DNA of 11,833 nucleotides. Source: Thermoplasmata archaeon. GTDB lineage: Archaea > Thermoplasmatota > Thermoplasmata > Thermoplasmatales > Thermoplasmataceae. The DNA lies in the NCBI GenBank assembly GCA_021797225.1, contig JAKAAE010000040.1:1-11833 (forward strand), written 5' to 3'. A program made the position numbers and the translations under genes. Of the stretch, positions 1 through 5,191 are shown piece after piece; position 1 is the first letter of the stretch; every line of letters starts with the position of its first letter. The notes beneath the pieces were generated by a model. It saw only the letters and a list, made by a program, of their open reading frames with translations, searched no databases and was not told the DNA's origin.

Positions 1-423
1 TCTCCATCCACCTGTTCTATCTATTAAGTCCCTTGGAATTATCATTACTTCGGAAAGTAAAACCTTTTTTTCCCATTTCACGAGAAAGTTATGTATTAAA
101 TCCGAAATTTCCGGACGATAATTTACCGTGGGATTGAATATAATCAGAAAATCCCCTGTACTCTGTAAATATGCAAGTTGTTTTCCTTCACCGTAGGTTG
201 TGAATTTTGCCTTAATAAATTTTATATTTTCAGATTTAAAGTTCACTGACTCATGTGTAGATACAACCAGTTCATATGGATATCCCACTTCCTCTGCTAC
301 ATTTATAATGCTTTCCACTGATTTTTTAACATTTTCAGTTATTTCCAGTGCAACGGCACAGAAGGAAATTTTTATTCCACGGGAATAGGATACAGGCATA
401 TTTTTTACTTCATATGATTCCAT
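1..423 (-). CDS. GT2-like glycosyltransferase, N-terminal part (cut by window edge)
   Basis: 141 codons are open from an ATG at 423 to the window edge with no stop, so the C-terminal part is missing. The fold resembles the GT-A domain of family 2 glycosyltransferases. A first beta strand follows at about residues 18-25, a second lies near 51-55 (ELVVS), and a GEGKQLAYLQSTGDF segment at 78-92 matches the usual 'G.A.N.G...A.GD' stretch. It is followed by IIFNP, and later by IPRDLIDRTGGW (129-140), a common GT2 acceptor-loop pattern. The place where family members carry a metal-binding DxD reads FNPTVN, so the canonical acidic residues are absent in the visible part. No signal peptide or membrane segment is seen. 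A second in-frame ATG (residue 9) is an alternative start. Family is inferred from pattern only; donor and acceptor are unknown. Confidence 0.6.
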   Translation of the reverse strand, partial: MESYEVKNMPVSYSRGIKISFCAVALEITENVKKSVESIINVAEEVGYPYELVVSTHESVNFKSENIKFIKAKFTTYGEGKQLAYLQSTGDFLIIFNPTVNYRPEISDLIHNFLVKWEKKVLLSEVMIIPRDLIDRTGGWR

Positions 424-439
424 AGTATGTTTTGGATAA

Positions 440-460
440 TGATATATCGAATTAAAGCTT
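440..460 (-). promoter_or_regulatory. Possible TATA region of the glycosyltransferase gene
   Basis: On the minus strand a GATATATC box (441-448), preceded by a CTTTAATT stretch, lies about 22-30 bases before the ATG at 423. That is roughly right for a leaderless archaeal transcript, though the better-looking box is slightly too close. The 161-base divergent spacer (424-584) contains no gene. Confidence 0.35.
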
Positions 461-494
461 ATTGGTCAGAAAATCCATTATAATTATTATTGGC

Positions 495-513
495 CTTATT
501 TATTTGAAATAAG
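495..513. repeat. Small AT-rich inverted repeat in the divergent spacer
   Basis: CTTATTT and AAATAAG form a perfect 7-bp stem around the 5-base loop ATTTG. It sits between the divergent glycosyltransferase and ESCRT-cassette promoters and could be an operator half-site pair, but such short AT palindromes are frequent by chance in DNA of this composition. Confidence 0.25.
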
Positions 514-546
514 AAAATTTGTAGTTTTCCATATGATTACAAATAA

Positions 547-557
547 ATTTAAATAAT
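547..557 (+). promoter_or_regulatory. TATA box of the ESCRT cassette
   Basis: TTTAAATAAT lies about 33 bases before the ATG at 585, with an A-rich BRE-like stretch in front of it. Initiation would fall near 575-580, leaving a very short leader that includes the GGAG motif at 577-580. Confidence 0.5.
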
Positions 558-584
558 GTTATAATATTATAAAAATGGAGATTT

Positions 585-1037
585 ATGACACTCATAGTCA
601 GAACTTTGATTCATTTATTAGATCATGAAGTTGAAAATGACACTGCCTCAAAAGTTTATATCAATGTTCCCAAGAAAGTTTTAGAGATGTATACTGTAAA
701 AGTCGGGTGTATTTTGAATGGCGAAATTGAACAAATCAAAAAATTTATAGATGAGAATGAATCGCTAAACCCCCAGATCAGAACAGGAGCAAAAGATTAC
801 AGTCAGATCATAGGAAATCACGTTAAAATGATATACTATAAAGGTGCAGCAGATGAGGACCATGATTATTTATTCTTTCCCAAGCCAACAGCAATAAAAT
901 TAACATCATACGCAATATTTCCCAATGATTATGTAATTAAGATGGCTTTTGATAGTATAATATGTGGATGGAAACATACTAAGCTTTACAGTGAAACATC
1001 TGTAAACTTTGATGATACGGAGCAGTATTATGACTGA
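585..1037 (+). CDS. Unrecognised 150-residue protein, first gene of the ESCRT cassette
   Basis: I do not recognise this family. The start at 585 is supported by GGAG at 577-580. Residues 23-50 (KVYINVPKKVLEMYTVKVG, then a G-E-I-E-Q-I strand) have the rhythm of a small beta-barrel with a 'VPKKVxExYxVKxG' turn. This is reminiscent of AbrB/SpoVT-type or PRC-type barrels, but too weak to assign. Residues 80-128 alternate short beta strands (HVKMIYY, YLFF, IKLTSYAIF), and the C-terminus is acidic (FDDTEQYYD). There is no membrane segment or signal peptide. Its last 8 bases contain the start of the Vps4/CdvC gene (ATGACTGA), so the two are translationally coupled. By position it may act with the ESCRT machinery; that is inference. 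It is not CdvA by any motif I can see. Confidence 0.75.
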   Translation: MTLIVRTLIHLLDHEVENDTASKVYINVPKKVLEMYTVKVGCILNGEIEQIKKFIDENESLNPQIRTGAKDYSQIIGNHVKMIYYKGAADEDHDYLFFPKPTAIKLTSYAIFPNDYVIKMAFDSIICGWKHTKLYSETSVNFDDTEQYYD

Positions 1038-2127
1038 AACGAAGGTTGACCATGCTGGTTTACTTATTAAAAAAGCTATGGATGCCGAATCCGCCGGAAA
1101 TAGAGAGGAAGCAGCTCGGATATATAAAAATGCATATGATGAAATCATGGAAATAGCTGCGCATTCCAGTGGAAGGATAAGGGAAAAAAGACTGCGCCAG
1201 GCGGAAAGCCTGAAAAAAATTTATGAATCCATTGAGGGGAAACCTGATGAAGAGGACAGGGTGGCCGAGGGGAGAAAAATTCTGGATCAGCTGAATATAG
1301 AACCACCTGAGATACCAAAGATTACTTTCCAGGAGGTTGCAGGGCTTGAAAATGTGAAAAATGAGATAATGTCAAAGATAATATATCCAATGAGATATAA
1401 GGAGCTCTCCCAGGAATATAATATTGAATTCAGTGGTGGAATGCTGCTTTATGGACCACCCGGTACTGGCAAAACATTTATTGTCAAGGCTATAGCTAAT
1501 GAGGTAAAAGCCAATTTTATTAATGTTAACCCATCTACATTGTACAGTCAGTGGTTCGGGCAATTTGAAAAAAATATATCACAGCTATTCCATGCTGCAT
1601 ATTTATTATCTCCATCAATATTATTTTTCGATGAAATAGACACGCTTGTACCGAAACGATCTGGTTCTGAATCAGATGCAGCAAGAAGGGGAGTTTCACA
1701 GCTTCTTACGGAAGTTGGCGGGCTCACATCCCAGAAGGACAGGAATATATTCATAATAGCTGCCACAAATAATCCCTGGGGAATTGACGAGGCAATAATG
1801 AGGCCGGGAAGATTCGATGTCAAGATATATGTCCCACCACCTGATTATGAATCCAGAAAGAAATTATTCCAGCTAAAATTATCTGAAATTAAGCACCTGG
1901 GCAAAATAGATTATGGAGATCTCGCAGAGAAAACAGAAAGATATTCTGGTGCGGATATTGAGTTCATCTGCAAAAAGGCTGTTCAAAATGTATTCATGGA
2001 AGTCATAAAAACGGGGGATAAAATTGATGTTACAACGGAAGACCTCCTGGATGTGATATCCCAGATAAAACCATCAATAGATATTAGTCTTCTCAAAAAA
2101 TATCAGGATTACACATTGACCACGTAA
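1030..2127 (+). CDS. cdvC: Vps4/CdvC-type AAA+ ATPase with N-terminal MIT domain
   Basis: This is the ESCRT disassembly/remodelling ATPase. The ATG at 1030 is preferred over two in-frame ATGs upstream (1009, 1012) because GGAG lies 7 bases before it and the predicted protein then begins directly at the MIT domain. Numbered from there (365 residues): MIT three-helix bundle about 5-70; linker; AAA+ core with Walker A GPPGTGKT (142-149), aromatic pore loop QWFG (174-177), Walker B ILFFDE (197-202), sensor-1 ATNN (255-258) and MRPGRFD (267-273). It ends in KPSIDISLLKKYQDY, which matches the C-terminal helix motif of Vps4. This separates it from Cdc48/VAT and proteasomal ATPases. In the family, the MIT domain binds ESCRT-III tails and the hexamer pulls subunits from filaments. 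It overlaps the preceding gene by 8 bases; the ESCRT-III gene follows. Confidence 0.92.
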   Translation: MTETKVDHAGLLIKKAMDAESAGNREEAARIYKNAYDEIMEIAAHSSGRIREKRLRQAESLKKIYESIEGKPDEEDRVAEGRKILDQLNIEPPEIPKITFQEVAGLENVKNEIMSKIIYPMRYKELSQEYNIEFSGGMLLYGPPGTGKTFIVKAIANEVKANFINVNPSTLYSQWFGQFEKNISQLFHAAYLLSPSILFFDEIDTLVPKRSGSESDAARRGVSQLLTEVGGLTSQKDRNIFIIAATNNPWGIDEAIMRPGRFDVKIYVPPPDYESRKKLFQLKLSEIKHLGKIDYGDLAEKTERYSGADIEFICKKAVQNVFMEVIKTGDKIDVTTEDLLDVISQIKPSIDISLLKKYQDYTLTT

Positions 2128-2150
2128 AATCTGAACCCAATTTTTGTACC

Positions 2151-2163
2151 GAAATATTTATTA
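2151..2163 (+). promoter_or_regulatory. TATA box in front of the ESCRT-III gene
   Basis: GAAATATTTATTA is centred about 28 bases before the ATG at 2186, the distance expected for a leaderless transcript. The ESCRT-III gene may therefore be transcribed on its own in addition to read-through from the ATPase gene, allowing filament protein in excess over the ATPase. In-frame TTG (2144) and ATG (2165) codons lie inside or just after this box and are unlikely starts. Confidence 0.5.
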
Positions 2164-2185
2164 CATGGTAAATACTATAAATATT

Positions 2186-2806
2186 ATGTCCATTTTACCT
2201 AAGAAAAAGCACCAGTTAACAAAGGAGGAGCAACTCGAAGAAACTAAAGTAAAAATTAAGGATTTGCAGATGAATTTAAAGAGAGCCATACGTGCACTTC
2301 TTAAAAGGGCGCAGTCCCTGGAGGCCAGTAGGCAGGCTGCAGAAGAGAGGAGTTATAATGATATAGAAAATGGATTATCAAAGCAAATTAATGATGTAAG
2401 AGCATTCATCACATATTTTGATAGAACCAACATACTTCTTGATTCAATTTCATCCCAGCTTGATATGTTCAATGATGCGGGAAAGGCAATGGACCTCATA
2501 GCTGATAGTGAGGTTATATTCCAGGCACTGAAAATTACGCCCGATCAACAGGCCAGTTATCTAAAATCATTAACTAGCATAAAGGATATAGCTGATAGCA
2601 ACCTCAATTCAATCAATGACCAGGTAGAGCAGATAAATGAAAATCTTGGATTCAGTGAGGGTACCGAGTCACCTATTTCAGAGGACCAGCTTCTTACCAA
2701 CTTCCTGAATAGAACTGCGGCAAAGGCTAAAACAGGAAATCAGAAAACTGACGAAATAGATAAAGAACTGGAAAAAAGAAACACAGAGCGCGAATCACAG
2801 AACTGA
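2186..2806 (+). CDS. cdvB: ESCRT-III/Snf7-family filament protein (CdvB-like)
   Basis: The start at 2186 gives 206 residues and fits the TATA box upstream. The N-terminus (MSILPKKKHQLTKEEQ) is basic and short. Residues 14-95 form two long, strongly helical, charged segments like the alpha1/alpha2 hairpin of ESCRT-III, followed by shorter helices (96-155) with acidic character. The C-terminal tail (155-206) is Ser/Thr/Glu rich with a final charged helix. Helix 164-180 (ISEDQLLTNFLNRTAAK) is the best candidate for the MIT-interacting motif. No proline-rich MIM2 stretch like that of crenarchaeal CdvB is visible. Fold assignment rests on helical pattern, size and position directly behind a Vps4 gene. 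Expected role: membrane-scission filament remodelled by the ATPase. An alternative, less likely reading is a generic coiled-coil protein. Confidence 0.82.
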   Translation: MSILPKKKHQLTKEEQLEETKVKIKDLQMNLKRAIRALLKRAQSLEASRQAAEERSYNDIENGLSKQINDVRAFITYFDRTNILLDSISSQLDMFNDAGKAMDLIADSEVIFQALKITPDQQASYLKSLTSIKDIADSNLNSINDQVEQINENLGFSEGTESPISEDQLLTNFLNRTAAKAKTGNQKTDEIDKELEKRNTERESQN

Positions 2807-2819
2807 TCAAATCAGCATT

Positions 2820-2933
2820 ATGATAATCAGAAAAAGAAAGGAAAACCCTCTTTTTTTCGATCTGGGCGTTTTCAGACAGCAGAGAAATGAAAATGAATTC
2901 AAAAAATTTCTGGAACGTATTAAGGGAAGATGA
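2820..2933 (+). CDS. Doubtful 37-codon ORF behind the ESCRT-III gene
   Basis: An ATG 13 bases after the ESCRT-III stop opens 37 codons of a very basic peptide (begins MIIRKRKENPLFFDLG, ends in FLERIKGR). The composition is protein-like (Phe/Leu spaced among Arg/Lys/Glu). There is no clear ribosome binding site, however, and a seven-T run that could end the upstream transcript lies inside it. It is listed because the 160-base spacer holds nothing else convincing. It could be a small cassette protein or chance. Confidence 0.25.
   Translation: MIIRKRKENPLFFDLGVFRQQRNENEFKKFLERIKGR
2851..2857 (+). terminator. Oligo-T terminator candidate of the ESCRT cassette
   Basis: CCCTC followed by seven T, 45 bases after the ESCRT-III stop. 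Archaeal RNA polymerase terminates on T-runs without needing a hairpin. It conflicts with the small ORF that spans it. Confidence 0.45.
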
Positions 2934-2966
2934 ACAGGCGGGAGGAAGTTATATTACACTGGAATA

Positions 2967-3416
2967 CTATAAATGTTTAGTCATCCTGAATGCATTGACA
3001 GATCCCAGATAACTTAGATTATAATACCCGGAGATTAATTCTGAAATGATATATCCATGATTTTTATAGAAATTTATTGCTCCCGAGTTTTTCTCCCTGA
3101 CCTCCAGCACCACATCCTCATAGCCTCTCTTTTTTGCCTCTATTTCCATAGCCTTTATCAGAAGTGATCCGAGGCCATGGCCGTGCTGCTCCGGTATAAT
3201 TGCAATGCTTTCTATATCGACCGAAATTAGATTCAATTTCTCCATTGTTGCATAACCATATAACACACTGTTATCTTCAACAACCATTGTAAAACTCCCC
3301 GGGCTTTTAAGCATCATTTTAAGCATATAGTTAGAATACGCACCTTCGCCGAAGGCTTTCTGTTCAATTTGCGATAGAGAATTGAAATCCTGATCCCTGT
3401 AATACCTTACATGCAT
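2967..3416 (-). CDS. rimI: RimI/Ard1-like GNAT N-acetyltransferase
   Basis: 149 residues, the full length of a single GNAT domain. Acetyl-CoA-binding motif A is clear: strand DIESIAIIPEQ (67-77), then the pyrophosphate loop Q-H-G-H-G-L-G (77-83) and helix LLIKAMEIEAKKRGY. Motif B is VVLEVREKNSGAINFYKNHGY (102-122), with the N/Y pair (N115, Y117) that contacts CoA in this family. The E-x-I-A-x-x-P arrangement and the size fit the archaeal RimI/Naa10-like enzymes that acetylate protein N-termini, though other GNAT substrates cannot be excluded. It is a single-gene unit with its own TATA box. Its 3' end faces the ESCRT cassette and its start lies 48 bases beyond the stop of the upstream acidic-protein gene. 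Confidence 0.85.
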   Translation of the reverse strand: MHVRYYRDQDFNSLSQIEQKAFGEGAYSNYMLKMMLKSPGSFTMVVEDNSVLYGYATMEKLNLISVDIESIAIIPEQHGHGLGSLLIKAMEIEAKKRGYEDVVLEVREKNSGAINFYKNHGYIISELISGYYNLSYLGSVNAFRMTKHL

Positions 3417-3436
3417 ATGTGGGGAATATGGGAGAG

Positions 3437-3450
3437 AAATATATAATTTA
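3437..3450 (-). promoter_or_regulatory. TATA box of the acetyltransferase gene
   Basis: On the minus strand TTAAATTATATATTT is centred about 28 bases before the ATG at 3416, implying a leaderless or nearly leaderless mRNA. Confidence 0.6.
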
Positions 3451-3464
3451 ACGTCTGGAAAGAA

Positions 3465-4064
3465 TTATTTCCCAACTCCGGGATATTCTGAAATTCTGTT
3501 ATATAGCTGTATAGGCAAGTCCCGAAAACTGCTGTCCTTATCAATTATATTTTTCAGCGAATCACTGATCATAGGATCAAATACAAGAATCTCGGCTGGT
3601 TTCAAAATGTGTATTACCGGCACTATATAGGTTCTGAATAAGGATTCGATAATATAGTCAAAGGTAACTATGCCATTGAATTCCGTTCTCTGGAATAGGT
3701 TAAGAAATGTCTCTTTTTCCCTGGTTCTCAGTGGTACTATATTTATCATGGATACATTATCCAATTTTTCAGTAATTGGGCGGTACTTATTTTTATAGAA
3801 TTCCTTATCGTCAAAACTTTCTGGATCATCACCATGTATTCCATTAAAATTTATTATTAATTTATCTGTTTTATCCCCGTTGAGATTCAACACAGTAAAA
3901 TCATCAACTGTAAATAGCATATTTATGTCCTGATAATCCAGATCATCATACTCCAGCCCGCCTGGAACAAAATCATCCCTGCTTACATATGTACAGTCCT
4001 CTATTATATCAACGTTGAAAAGAAAATCAATCGCGTTATTTCTCAATTCATCCAGTTCATCCAT
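3465..4064 (-). CDS. Unrecognised acidic protein behind tRNA-Ser; possible divergent RNase P Rpp30
   Basis: I do not recognise this protein by motif. The ATG at 4064 is chosen because GGTGAT, a perfect match to the anti-Shine-Dalgarno complement, ends 3 bases before it; an in-frame ATG at 4082 would add 6 residues. The 199-residue product is acidic. It shows a series of short hydrophobic strands often ending in Asp/Asn (TVLNLNG, KLIINFNG, MINIVPL, GIVTFDY, EILVFDP) alternating with helices, compatible with an alpha/beta barrel. No signal peptide or membrane segment is present. It follows L15e and tRNA-Ser on the same strand, and the GC-rich tRNA leaves no room for its own TATA box, so it probably shares the L15e promoter. 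In many archaea L15e is followed by Rpp30 (Rnp3). The strand pattern NIVPLRTREKE...GIVTFD is mildly Rpp30-like. That identity is a hypothesis only. Confidence 0.7.
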   Translation of the reverse strand: MDELDELRNNAIDFLFNVDIIEDCTYVSRDDFVPGGLEYDDLDYQDINMLFTVDDFTVLNLNGDKTDKLIINFNGIHGDDPESFDDKEFYKNKYRPITEKLDNVSMINIVPLRTREKETFLNLFQRTEFNGIVTFDYIIESLFRTYIVPVIHILKPAEILVFDPMISDSLKNIIDKDSSFRDLPIQLYNRISEYPGVGK

Positions 4065-4089
4065 GGTATCACCAAATAGCATTTATGAA

Positions 4090-4170
4090 CGCCACGGGGG
4101 TGATTCGAACACCCGATCCACAAGGGAACCAGCTCTCAAGGCTGGCGCCGTACCACTGGGCCACCGTGGC
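4090..4170 (-). tRNA. tRNA-Ser, anticodon UGA
   Basis: A complete class II cloverleaf reads on the minus strand. The acceptor stem GCCACGG pairs with CCGTGGC, and the discriminator is G. The D-stem GCC/GGC has a loop containing GG. The anticodon stem CCAGC/GCTGG holds the loop CTTGAGA with anticodon TGA, which reads UCA and related Ser codons. The long variable arm has a TCC/GGA stem, and the T-arm GGGTG TTCGAAT CACCC is perfect. The long variable arm and G73 confirm serine. CCA is not encoded and there is no intron. It lies 8 bases (TTTTTAAT) behind the L15e stop and 25 bases before the next gene's likely start. Confidence 0.97.
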
Positions 4171-4178
4171 ATTAAAAA

Positions 4179-4766
4179 TTATTTGCGAAGTCTGCCGTTA
4201 GCTCTTATAGAAGGTCTGCTCTTATCGCTTCCGAGCCTGCCATGTCCGAGACCCCTGTTTTTATATGCTGCAGATGTTAAACCCCTGTATGCCCTTCCCT
4301 TGTTCTGAGGCTCTACTATCCATGAGATCTTAGGATCATTATATATTGCAGGTACCGCCTTATCTACAAGTATTACCTCGTAATATTTATAAAGCCCATC
4401 CTCGCCAACATAATAGGAATTTAACACTTCGGTATTAGGGTACTTGTCTGCAACCCTCTCCTCTGCTATAACCTGAATATTCTTTTTCAGGGTCATTTTA
4501 GTGTATCCGAGTCTTCTTGGCCTTCTTCCTCCCATTATTTTGGGTTTGTGCTGTCCGCCTCTTCTGACCCTAGCCCTTACCACTATGTATCCTTCCTTAG
4601 CCTTGTATCCTACATTTCTTGCCTTATCGAGTCTCGTGGGTCGCTCTACTCTCTCTATAGCATTGCCTCTTCTCCATGAAATCATTCTTTCCTTTTGAAT
4701 GCCGTATATGCTTGATTTTTTGAGGTGTTTCCATTCATCCCTTATTAAGCTGTATGAAGTTTCCAT
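4179..4766 (-). CDS. rpl15e: 50S ribosomal protein L15e
   Basis: Archaeal/eukaryotic large-subunit protein eL15. From the ATG at 4766 it is 195 residues, the usual family length. It has the family's basic composition and landmarks: an N-terminal [10 protein letters not shown] helix; the [18 protein letters not shown] segment; then [28 protein letters not shown] and a conserved C-terminal [16 protein letters not shown] tail. A GTG three codons upstream (4775) is in frame. The TATA box, however, places initiation near 4768, just before the ATG, which favours the shorter form. It is the first gene of a likely unit with tRNA-Ser and the acidic protein, and lies divergent from the RNase P Pop5 gene. 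Confidence 0.96.
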   Translation of the reverse strand: METSYSLIRDEWKHLKKSSIYGIQKERMISWRRGNAIERVERPTRLDKARNVGYKAKEGYIVVRARVRRGGQHKPKIMGGRRPRRLGYTKMTLKKNIQVIAEERVADKYPNTEVLNSYYVGEDGLYKYYEVILVDKAVPAIYNDPKISWIVEPQNKGRAYRGLTSAAYKNRGLGHGRLGSDKSRPSIRANGRLRK

Positions 4767-4788
4767 ATTATTCACTTTAGTTGGTACT

Positions 4789-4800
4789 CTATTTATAAAT
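4789..4800 (-). promoter_or_regulatory. TATA box of the L15e-tRNA-Ser unit
   Basis: On the minus strand TTATTTATAAATAG is centred about 28 bases before the L15e ATG. A second box, CTATAAATA (about 4803-4811), lies just upstream and could give an alternative start. The 146-base spacer to the divergent Pop5 gene holds no other gene. Confidence 0.55.
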
Positions 4801-4912
4801 AATATTTATAGATTTTTATTTGCCCGGCTATTCAAATCCACCAGCGAACTATATTTTATAGGATTTTTCCGGATACAACAAAATCAAAATAGTATTCTAA
4901 TATCAGGTATCA

Positions 4913-5182
4913 TTGAAAGGGTCTATTATAAGAAAGAGATACGTACTCGTATTATGGGAATCCGAACCAGAAAAAATGGATAGATACATCTATAATTGTT
5001 ATCAGGTAAAAAGAAAATATAAAAATAACAATTTTTCCATACTGTTGTGCAATCAGCTCAACAAAATTACAGTTTGCAATGCAATCGAAAAAAAGGGTGG
5101 GAAGATTATAACTGTAAGTGGCACCATAAAAAAATGCAAACAATCACTTGAAAGCAATATAAACCATGCCATACATTCCTGA
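4913..5182 (+). CDS. rnp2: RNase P protein component 2 (Pop5/Rpp14 family), very short
   Basis: The protein subunit partnering Rpp30 in archaeal RNase P, which removes tRNA 5' leaders. Two family landmarks are visible: the first strand RKRYVLVLWE (residues 8-17; archaeal Pop5 starts with K/R-K-R-Y-I-x-F), and the C-terminal GGKIITVSGTIKKCKQS (62-78), matching the T-x-x-V-S-G-T-I-K-x-x-K signature. Between them a strand FSILLCNQLNKITVC fits the central sheet. At 89 residues it is shorter than typical archaeal Pop5 (about 110-125); the missing part lies between the first strand and the central strands. The reading frame is closed by a stop at 4898 and has no early ATG. TTG at 4913, with AGGT 4-5 bases before it, is the best start. 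It sits next to L15e, as expected for this gene. Confidence 0.72.
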   Translation: MKGSIIRKRYVLVLWESEPEKMDRYIYNCYQVKRKYKNNNFSILLCNQLNKITVCNAIEKKGGKIITVSGTIKKCKQSLESNINHAIHS

Positions 5183-5191
5183 ACAATAATA

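Noticed and set aside
575..628. Short ORF starting at an ATG 10 bases before the first cassette gene
   Set aside because: Only 17 codons in a different frame. The GGAG just after this ATG serves the 585 start; it is probably a chance overlap rather than a leader peptide.
906..1148. Minus-strand ORF across the junction of the first two cassette genes
   Set aside because: Antisense to two well-supported coding frames with no promoter.
2887..3012. 41-codon plus-strand ORF behind the ESCRT-III gene
   Set aside because: Overlaps the acetyltransferase 3' end antisense, follows the T-run terminator, and has no ribosome binding site; kept only as a question in the findings.
4015..4308. Plus-strand ORF of 97 codons across tRNA-Ser
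   Set aside because: Runs through the tRNA and antisense to two minus-strand genes; no start signal.
4501..4983. Plus-strand ORFs opposite L15e and its promoter
   Set aside because: Antisense shadows of a certain ribosomal protein gene; the second runs across the L15e promoter and into the Pop5 frame region.
4952..5143. Minus-strand ORF of 63 codons opposite the Pop5 gene
   Set aside because: The plus-strand frame carries the Pop5 signature VSGTIKK; the antisense peptide has no recognisable features.
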